Assembly (NCBI GenBank): GCA_034770075.1
Contig: JAVJAP010000141.1
Span: 1-64,000 of the forward strand
DNA from: Aralia elata
Taxonomy: Eukaryota > Streptophyta > Magnoliopsida > Apiales > Araliaceae
Reading direction: 5' to 3'
Length of the DNA: 64,000 bases
Under the pieces are notes generated by a model. It had not been told where the DNA came from, searched no databases, and saw only the letters and a program-made list of their open reading frames with translations. Shown in pieces: positions 56,251-64,000 of the stretch. The translations under genes were made by a program, and so were the position numbers. Position 1 is the stretch's first letter, and every line of letters starts with the position of its first letter.

Positions 56251-57845
56251 ATTACTCAATTACTCTTAAGGGTAAATAGTAATTAAGTGTAATTAAATAA
56301 GTAACCAACTATTAGTTAATTGTCATTAAACCATGATGAATTTATTATTCTAATAATAAATAAAGATTATTGACCCATATTTAGAGACAATAAGGGTAAT
56401 AATCTGAACATTCGAGAATAGTAATCATGATTAGCTAACAATTATTTGAATAACTAAAGGTCAGTAATTAATCTCCGAATAGCTAATGTTAAATAATAAT
56501 TAGATATATATGGTGATTTGTTGATCTGCTGAATAAATAGCATAAATGAGTGCATCAATATACTGCTATACAATGCTAATGGATAAATCGACTTTATCAA
56601 ATGATAGGTCATCCAAGGTCGATTAAGTAAAGCTAAAATTTATTGTAGCTGAGCGAACAGGCAAGTTCCCTAATTCCATTCTTTCAGTATATTGAATGCA
56701 AGTCCTTCCTTACTCAACTTTTACATTGAGCAAATTTCTAAACCTTATGCACTATTTTTAATTCGTGCAAAAAGGTATATAAATATTGTTGCAAGTTATT
56801 CATTAAGCTTGAATCTTAACTCCAAGCATGCTTTAAGTGGTCTAATTACTTTTAAAAATTATTCCACATCTATGTATTCATTAGCATTCGCACTTGTGCA
56901 TTTGAATTCGTATAATTATTTAAGTTCTGAAATTCCCGAACTATTCATGATTAAGTCTGAACCTTTGTCTCGGTCAGGCACGTATGTAAGAATTTATAAA
57001 AGCTATCCGAACCAATCGATGGTAAAGATTCTTAGACTGTATGAACACCCCTTTATTATAGGGGAGTACCCCATGTACCGTAAATAAGGTACAAATAGCA
57101 GAGTTAAATGTTATGCATATACATAGCGTACGCGAGGCTGATCCCCTCAAGTACTTATTCTGTAGCCAGTAACCAGAGGGTCAACTAGCTATTGACTCCT
57201 TTGGAAGTTATTGTTCAAGGTCTATTCGACTATCAATTGTTCTAAAAGCATTCATTGTTATTTCTTCTGATAATGCTATTGTTGAAATCCCTTTCTATAT
57301 TCCTTTCATCATGATATATCCTTATTATTGTATTTTAAACTTGCTGAGCAAACTCGTTGCTCATTCTTGCTATATCATGATTTCATTGCAGCCAAACCCG
57401 AGACGTTAGGGAAAAACAAAGGGAAAGAAAAGATGAAGTGATAAACTTCATGTAGCAGACTTAAACATTATGTGCAGTTAATCATTGTTAATGTAATATT
57501 AAACCCTGCTTGTTACTTAGGGTATGGATTCATGGATGTATTAAGGTTATTGTATTCTGGGACTAGTAACACCTTGTAATGAACAACGTATGTTTATTAT
57601 ATTCCGCATTTTAGTTACCATATGTTGTTAGAGGTGAATGTCTGTATTGAATCGTGATGACCGGATCCGGGTATTTGGAGACCCGAATTTGGGGGCGTCA
57701 CATCAACTGAGCTATTAAAATAAAAATTTTGGATGAGAATGAGTTCTGAAGTGTTTATAATACTGTAACTAATTATTGTTACTGTTTTATAAACCGGATG
57801 TATAGGTTGATTAAGGAACGTGTATTTTTATTTTGTAATCTACGC

Positions 57846-58260
57846 ACGAGGAAAGTTTCTTAACTCTACTTTTCATTGAGCAAGTATCTTATTCTTACTT
57901 AATTCTTTACGCAAGTTTTCTATCCTTAACCTGTTATTTATTCACAAGTTTCTAAACTCTATCTCTTTTACATTAAGCAAGTCTCTAGACCCTACTTTTA
58001 CATTAAGCCAGTCTCATATCTATATCTTGTTTATGAATACGCAAGTGTCTAAACTCAAACTTTATATTGAGCAAGTTTTCTTATTCCTCTCCTTACATTG
58101 AGCAAGTTCTTATTATTTAACTTGTTATTTTAATACAAGTACTCTAACCCTAGTCTTTGTGGAGCAAATTTCTTTATCATGTAATGAGCAAGTTCTTATT
58201 CTTCTAAATTCCTAACTTTACTTTATGTCGTACAAGCTCTAATCTCTGTTTACATTAGTT
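57846..58260 (+). repeat. GAGCAAGT array in solo LTR E
   Basis: About eleven copies of (ACATT)GAGCAAGTTTCTTATTC-like words at about 30-35 bp spacing, for example at 57878, 57974, 58067, 58098 and 58184. Several have AAGC or ACGC in place of GAGC. It lies upstream of the conserved GC-rich end of the LTR. Confidence 0.75.
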
Positions 58261-59395
58261 AAAGCAAGGTTCCTAAATTATTCTAAGTTTAGAATTTCCA
58301 ATTTAGCTTTCTAAATTCTTTCAAAAGCATGGCTTTGCCATGTGATGTTTATTCAGTTGTGAAACGTTATTATTCAAATCTTGAAATTGATTAGCATTGT
58401 ATTAATCCTTTAGCGGCTAGAATACTTTAATGATTCAACTAGTACATAGTTGATGAGAATTCTAAAGATCCCTTATTGATTCAATTAGGACATAGTTGAT
58501 GTATATTCTAAAAATTTAGATTTTCTTTGAAGTTAATTCCAAACCAAACTTATTTTGGTACGAAATTTAATGATCAAGCTGAGATGAACAACCCTGTATC
58601 AGGGGAATTATTTTAGAGCAATGCGATAGCGTTAAAATGTTTGCGCAATACATAGTACGAAGGGGTTGATCACCTGGAGTACGAGATGATGGTCCATGTA
58701 GTCGTTTAGACTGCTAAAGGTTACAGTAAAAACATCTGTTAACCTAGGACATAGATGATGATTATAGTCGTTTAGACTGTTAAAGGTTAAAGTAGAAATA
58801 CTTGATAACCTAGATGTAATTCATGGTCTTGTGACCCTCAGTGTATTCCTTGATGTCGATATCTGTTGTTCAGTTTAATAGTTCATTATTCCTTTGAACT
58901 TCTTCTACGTACCTTTTAAGTAAAGCTTATTGGTTCTGGTAAGAATATTTTACCAACTAAAGCTCAGTCGATTGTGATTCATATGCTATTATTGTACTTT
59001 ATTATTTTGTGGGCAATTGTTCGCTCACTCTTGCACAAAATAACGCAGATGAAAACAAGAAGTTTGAAGAGCCATCTACAAACAAGGGCAAAGACAAGAC
59101 GTTGTAATAGTAGATGTTAATTAGTTTTATTTCAAGAAGATTTTGTAATAGACGTGATGGTGTTTATATGTATGTTTTATGTTTCTGCAAATGATGTAAT
59201 AAAGGTTAGATGACCTGGAATTGTTTTAGCTATGATAATGTAATCTTCCATGGGAGAAATCATTATTTAAGTTTTATTGTATTGCTATTATCTTTTGTTG
59301 TGGGTAGTTAGATGTGAAAGATCATGAGGTTGTTTTGATAGTGAACACCAAATCTGTGGAATTGAAGTACCCGGATTTGGGGGTGTCACAGAATC

Positions 59396-59784
59396 CTATT
59401 CCAAAATAGAATAAACTTCTTTATTCTAGTTAACGTGGAATCTCATTCCAAGTTAAAATAAAAACTTTTAATTTTAATCATATTTCAATTCAAAATAAGC
59501 CTTTTATCTTAATTGAAAAATAAATAAAATCAAAATAAAATTTTTTCAAAATCTGCAGACCGGCGCGACCGCGCTCCAAAATGAACTAGGAGCGGCGCGG
59601 CCGTGCTGCACCCCCAAAAACGTTTTCCGGGTTCAGGCGCGGTCGCGCTCCAGAATGAACTGGAAGCGGCGCGGCCGCGCCGCGTAGCAGAGTTCGAATT
59701 TTTTTTTTCTTTGCCCAGAAAATCGATCCAATCGCATACCCATACATACGTGGAATCATAATAATCGATAATTAGCACAAGGTT
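59396..59784 (-). other. Copia 5' leader, proximal part, with GC-rich duplication
   Basis: The TGGAATCTCATTCC/AATAAACT repeat continues to about 59520. Then come two GC-rich copies, 59562-59608 and 59636-59682, 74 bp apart, each containing GCGCG(A/G)(C/T)CGCGCTCC, then AATGAACT, then GGAGCGGCGCGGCCG-like words. An open frame across it (59530-59826, minus) runs into the LTR and has no homologous motif, so I do not call it a gene. Confidence 0.7.
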
Positions 59785-59786
59785 AG

Positions 59787-59798
59787 GCTCTGATACCA
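59787..59798 (-). other. Copia primer-binding site
   Basis: TGGTATCAGAGC on the minus strand one base after the LTR edge. It is the initiator-Met tRNA site used by most copia elements. Confidence 0.92.
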
Positions 59799-59799
59799 C

Positions 59800-61609
59800 T
59801 GTTAGGTTTGTATATAGCGCGAACATGCAATCAAATTACATAAATAGTGCGGAAGCGCAATAAAACAGATTTTTAAAATTTTTCATACAAACCATCACCA
59901 TGATCATCCATGTGCTCAATTTATCAATTAAACGAAAGAGATAAAGTATGAGAATCATACCCTTGTAGAACCATGCTTCCACAGGTACGAGTTCACCTCC
60001 AAATCCTTCGCGTTCTCCTTGAATTCCACCGATTAAATTCCTTCCTTTGATCAACGTTAGCCACCCAAGTGTTTGGCCTCTAGAGGTGATCCACCAAGGA
60101 ATAATAGTTGTTCAAGAAGATGGGTGTTGGCAAAACCCTAGTTTCTATCTCTATAAAAATTGTAAATACTCTCTCTCTCTCCAATTCTTATGGAAGATTG
60201 TGTAACTGTCTAACCCTAAATCATGATAAGACTCCTCTTATTTATAGATATAGGGAACCCTCCTAAACTATTTAGGATTAGGGTTTTTATTTTAATTAAA
60301 CAACTTTAATAAATTAAACTCCTAATCCAATTAGGAATTTATGAGAGAGTACTTCTATTAATTAATTCTCAATCCCTATTAGGAATTAAATAATAGTAAT
60401 GGTAATAATAATAATAAGACTCCTCTTATTAATTTATATTTAATATTTCTAAAATATTAAATAATAAATATTAAGCTATTTAATTTATTCTATCTCCATA
60501 GATTAAATTAAATACACTTAACTTATTATTACAATTACGTCATTTACTTCTTAAACAAATATTTTCCTTTTGTGGTGTGACCCTTTAGGTTCTCCATATT
60601 AAACCGGTTGTGAATAAATCAATTAGAACAATTCTAATCTTATTTAAATAAATAAATTAAACTATTTAACTCATTTAAATAAATAATATTTATTCTACAA
60701 TAAGGGTAAGCCCCCTTAGCGATCAACGACTTTCCAGATAATATAGATTTCAACATTAATCACAAAAGAACCTTTTAGTAAATAGTTACTGTACAATTTA
60801 ATCCTTCTACCATACAATGTCCCAATTAAATATAAGACATGGAATTACTGTCAAGTCTTATTTTATTTAATTATATGTATTTCGATTCTCAAATGCACAA
60901 CTCTGATAATGCAAATTAGAAACTCCTTTCTAATTTCATTCTGTTTTGGCCAAAGACTTCTGAGTCGTCATTTATCGAATCACATAGGACATTCTCTCCT
61001 TTTATTAGAAGTGGTAGATTCTTTATTGATCATTCACCTATCTCCATGTATAACTTATTATACCCAATCATACCCTTTGATATACCCTAAAGGTCTTAAG
61101 GGACATGTCAAAGTATAACTCATCATACACAAGATACTATGATGATCTTAAGTCCAAGGATCACTTGTACTACTATCACTAGAGGAATTCCTATTGACAG
61201 GCGAGTAAAACTCTATTAGGTATTCCTTAGCGAGCCACGTTCAGTGAACTTATTCTCTAATAAACACCTACATACTTGCTTTAGTGTCTCCACACAAATG
61301 ATTATAAGATCAATCATCCTCTTCATAAGAGCAAGCAACGTATGTACTAATCTATCCGGATTCACTAATCCCCTTTTTAGTAATCCATCGATTAGGAACG
61401 ATTTTAGTTTGTGAGTAATCTAGAATTTAGATCTCATTAGCATGATCACCATCATGATTCTAAAAGCATTTTTCAAAACTATGAGTTTATCACATTCAAT
61501 ATAACAGCATCATGTAGATAAAGTAAAATGCCTTTAACAAATGAATAAGATTACAAAGTATATTGTACATCATATCAAATATGATTGGCTTATGTGCATA
61601 CTACTTTCA
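59800..61609 (-). repeat. Copia 5' LTR
   Basis: An 1810 bp LTR running TGTTAGGTTTG...ACTACTTTCA on the plus strand. The first 395 bases of the window match its outer end. The minus strand has CTATAAATAAGAGGAG at about 60235-60247, a good TATA box. Confidence 0.9.
60239..60246 (-). promoter_or_regulatory. TATA box of the copia LTR
   Basis: TATAAATA on the minus strand within CTATAAATAAGAGGAG, about 440 bases before the inner LTR edge. That leaves room for R and U5. Confidence 0.55.
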
Positions 61610-61812
61610 TCATGTAATCAACGAGTTCATATAAAACACATGTTATATTTACTAACATAAACGTAGCTCAATACACATTATCACATAAGAGCAAAGTTAC
61701 TGAAGAACTTGCCTGGTCTGTTGCTTTCTATTAACTCTACGATGCTGCTCTTACAAGTAACCTCCTGTAATTTATAAATTTAACTTCTGATTAGCTACAG
61801 CTAAGCATCAAT
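61610..61812. other. Unassigned 0.2 kb between copia and A''
   Basis: No ORF and no match to the A LTR or interior. The word AAGAACTTGCCTG at about 61700 resembles words in the LTRs of D and E, so it may be a remnant of another gypsy LTR. It ends at a sharp junction with integrase sequence at 61813. Confidence 0.4.
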
Positions 61813-62871
61813 AAGTGGGAGCACATCACTATGATTTTTGTAGTAGGACTCCCGGCGACACAAAAGGGTCTAGACGCCATCTGGGTGATCATAGATCGTT
61901 TGACCAAGTCTGCCCATTTTCTACCGATCAAGATCAGGTACAAATTGGAGCAGTTAGCGAAACTTTACGTGAAGGAGATAGTATCGCGCCATAGGGTGCC
62001 GGTGTCTATTGTATCTGACAGAGATCCACGCTTCACGTCAAATTTTTGGAGAAGTCTACAGGAGAGACTAGGAACACAGTTGAGAATGAGTACGGCGTAT
62101 CACCCTCAGACTGATGGTCAGAGTGAGCGGACAATTCAGACTCTAGAGGATATGCTTCGAGCAGTCGTGATGGATTTAGGTGGCAGCTGGGATGATCACT
62201 TGCCATTGGTAGAGTTCGCTTACAACAATAGTTATCACGCTAGCATCGGTATGCCACCGTATGAAGCATTGTATGGAAGGAAGTGTCGAACACCGTTGTG
62301 TTGGGATGAAGTTGGTGAACGGAGATTGTTGGGACCAGAATTAGTACAACAAACCGTGGAAATTATTAAAGTAATAAGACAGCGGTTAGTAGCAGCCCAG
62401 GATCGCCAGAAGAAGTATGCTGACTTACATCGTCAGAAACGGGACTTTGAAGTCGGAAGCTTTGTGTTTCTGAAGGTATCTCCCTGGAAAGGGAAGATCC
62501 GTTTTGGGAAGAAGGGCAAGTTGAGCCCTAGGTTCATAGGACCTTTTGAAATATTAAGGAGAATAGGCGAAGTGGCGTACGAGGTAGCATTACCCCCTGA
62601 GCTTGAGCACATTCACAACGTGTTTCATGTATCAGTATTACGCCCATATAAGCCAGACTATAAGCATGTTATCTCCTATGAACCAATTCAAGTCGAAAGG
62701 GACTTATCATACGAGGAGATTCCTGTCCAAATACTTGATAGGAAGGAACTGAGGCTGAGGAATAAAACCATTCATTATGTTAAAGTTCTCTGGAGAAACC
62801 ACGCGGTGGAAGAAGCTACGTGGGAACTCGAAGAGAAGATGAGAGCAAATTACCCCCAGTTATTTGAGTAA
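61813..62871 (+). pseudogene. pol: A'' integrase and chromodomain, 5'-truncated copy of family A
   Basis: Family A Pol begins abruptly at the codons KWEHITM and continues open to its natural stop, 346 codons after the first internal ATG (61831). Residues from 61831: the first integrase catalytic Asp position reads I (TMIFVVGLP where A and D have TMDFVVGLP). VSDRDPRF lies at about 62-70 and TDGQSERT at about 95. The carboxy domain has GSFVFLKVSPWKGKIRFGKK. A full chromodomain tail ends the frame, with VKVLWRN, EEATWELEEKM and NYPQLFE. The upstream gag, protease, RT and RNase H are missing. Because this copy keeps the Trp that is a stop in A, it shows the ancestral carboxy end of the family. 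Confidence 0.93.
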
Positions 62872-62903
62872 TCTTAGATTGAAATTCCGAGGACGGAATT
62901 TTT

Positions 62904-62918
62904 ATAAGGGGGAGAGGA
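62904..62918 (+). other. A'' polypurine tract
   Basis: ATAAGGGGGAGAGGA directly before TGTAATGTCC, the same as in A. Confidence 0.88.
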
Positions 62919-64000
62919 TGTAATGTCCAGAAATTTCTAAACATTGTATCAAATTTATTTTGATAAATAAAATTCATTTTTACATAATTTTTTGAATTGA
63001 ATTGGATCCATGTAGGTATTATTATTTAATTATATAAGTATATGGTCCAATAATTTTCCTGCATTAAAGGGGCTCATTAATAGATTGAATAAATTAGTGA
63101 GTTAACCCTAAGACTTGATTTGCAAGAAATTTGGAAGAAAATTATAAATGAATTTGTTTCACTATTATCGGATTTAAATAGTTCAAACGGGGAGTTATTG
63201 TCGAAATAAAAAATTTTGATTAATTAATCGAATTAGATATTTAATTTAAATATTAGAACATAAGGGTATTAATTTAATGGGCCACATTTCTTTCATTTAG
63301 GCTGGACCCATTTTTCTTTCCGGTTTGGGCCATTTCCTTTTCTTTTCAGCCGGCCCAATTGGGGGGGGGAGCCCATCCCTTTTTCTCCTACCGGTTCGGA
63401 TCATTTCACTCGGGTTGGGCACGTTATATCAGCAACGCAACTGGGATTAACCAAGCCTAAAGAACCTAAGCCCTCACATCAAACCAACTCAGATGGAACG
63501 AGAGACGGGGAAAAGGGGCCACCAGACGCGCGCCGGCGATAGCAGGACATGACCGGCCGATTGGACTGGGAAGCGAGCCTAGCGACCGGACTATTCAAGG
63601 ATTTGTCATGGGCGACTGAACGGCCAACAAACAGACCAAGGGTTCGAAGCGCGACGATTTGACTGATGGAACCTCACGGTTCGAGGTCCTGCCGACGAAA
63701 TTGTAGCTGGGCTTGATGGGGTTTGATGTGAATAATCAGCCGAACCTCCTATTTCCCTCTACCCGATGGTCAATCGTTCGATCGATTGGGGTATTAACTG
63801 ACGAATTGGGCAAACGCTGCCCTATAAATTGAAGGCCCCCAACCCACTAGCTTAGCTGCCGAATCCCTTTGTCTGTGAGTTCCAATTAGAGGGAAATTTT
63901 GAGAAATAAGAGGGAAACAGGGGAGGGCCAACTGTCGGGTACGGTTGCCGTTCGGAGGCGTCGACGGTGGGGCGAATGCCCTCTAACCTAGTTACGTATT
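62919..64000 (+). repeat. A'' 3' LTR, partial (runs off the window)
   Basis: The first 1.08 kb of a family A LTR, similar to 41747-42850 in A' and to the inverted end of the A LTRs. TATA box TATAAATT at 63823-63830. Confidence 0.9.

Larger units (their letters stand above)
41747..57702 (+). mobile_element. Solo LTR A' of the element A family, interrupted by D
   Basis: The sequence begins TGTAATGTCC and ends GGGGGCGTCACA, the family A LTR ends in plus orientation. The target duplication TCAAC lies at 41742-41746 and 57703-57707. Removing element D leaves about 4.3 kb that aligns along its length with the A LTR (TATA box, hairpin CCCAACCC/GGGTTGGG at 42145-42164, TATTGG array, AT-rich kilobase, GC-rich end). 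There is no interior sequence, so it arose by recombination between the LTRs of one element. Confidence 0.92.
40176..59390 (+). mobile_element. Solo LTR E (gypsy-type), interrupted by A'
   Basis: The sequence runs TGTGACGAACGAG...GGGGGTGTCACA with target duplication GAATC at 40171-40175 and 59391-59395. After removing the inner insertion (41747-57707) it is about 3.25 kb with no coding domain, PBS or PPT, so it is a solo LTR. The terminal GGATTTGGGGGTGTCACA resembles the LTR ends of A and D, which suggests a related chromovirus family. GAATC also occurs as part of the host leader repeat, so the duplication is slightly weaker evidence than the others. Confidence 0.83.
1..61609 (-). mobile_element. 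Ty1/copia LTR retrotransposon, outer host of the nest
   Basis: The element reads on the minus strand. Its 3' LTR end (1-395) matches the end of the LTR at 59800-61609. The order RNase H, RT, INT, protease and Gag from left to right is copia order (PR-INT-RT-RH) in reverse. The minus-strand PBS lies next to the right LTR and a purine tract lies next to the left one. The interior is split at 5513/39708 by element A and at 40175/59391 by solo LTR E, and both insertions have 5 bp target duplications. Removing them leaves about 6 kb of interior, of which about 2 kb is leader. The left end of the element is outside the window, so its target duplication cannot be checked. Coding parts are badly broken, largely in the low-quality left third. 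The copia lineage was not resolved. Confidence 0.85.

Noticed and set aside
59530..59826. 98 codon minus-strand frame in the copia leader
   Set aside because: It crosses the PBS and LTR edge and is made of the GC-rich duplication; no family motif.
1..64000. Host genes, tRNA or rRNA genes
   Set aside because: Every long frame belongs to a retrotransposon; the only tRNA-related sequences are primer-binding sites.

Overview
This window is nuclear plant DNA, probably from a eudicot with a large repeat-rich genome. It is almost entirely a nest of LTR retrotransposons, and I found no host gene, tRNA, rRNA or CRISPR array. The plant assignment rests on Ty3/gypsy chromoviruses with very long LTRs and an initiator-Met tRNA primer site, a Tat-type gypsy element with a second (archaeal-type) RNase H, and a Ty1/copia element with plant-type motifs. 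The species cannot be named from the sequence.

Nesting, outermost first. (1) A minus-strand Ty1/copia element spans 1-61609: the end of its 3' LTR at 1-395, degenerate RH/RT/INT/PR/Gag at about 620-4260, a long leader split into 4260-5512, 39709-40170 and 59396-59784, the PBS at 59787-59798, and a 1.8 kb 5' LTR at 59800-61609. (2) Element A, a minus-strand chromodomain gypsy (Tekay/Del-like) with 4.1 kb LTRs, occupies 5519-39703 (TSD TTGGT). (3) Element B, a minus-strand Tat-type gypsy, occupies 9760-29134 inside the 3' LTR of A (TSD ATAAG). (4) Solo LTR E, plus strand, lies at 40176-59390 in the copia leader (TSD GAATC). (5) Solo LTR A', from the family of A, lies at 41747-57702 inside E (TSD TCAAC). 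(6) Element D, a young and nearly intact minus-strand chromodomain gypsy, lies at 43165-54806 inside A' (TSD CTAGC). To the right of the copia element are 0.2 kb of unassigned sequence and a 5'-truncated plus-strand copy of family A (A'', 61813-64000).

Within each gypsy element the order on the coding strand is 5' LTR, PBS, (in A and D) an acidic coiled-coil ORF of unknown function, one-frame Gag-protease-RT-RNase H-integrase-chromodomain, PPT and 3' LTR. Element B has Gag-protease, RT, two RNases H and integrase, then a 7.4 kb 3' region with a ~155 bp GC-rich minisatellite and a possible antisense gene remnant.

Sequence quality matters here. From the left edge to roughly 18-22 kb the sequence carries a large excess of small insertions compared with its own duplicate copies farther right (LTR of A 4241 versus 3637 bp; LTR of B 2443 versus 2131 bp). 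The part of the same A LTR at 29140-29578 shows no indels. The left third therefore looks like uncorrected long-read consensus, and its frameshifts and homopolymer tracts should not be read as biology. The strongest biological novelty is the paired coiled-coil ORF upstream of gag in the two diverged chromoviruses A and D.
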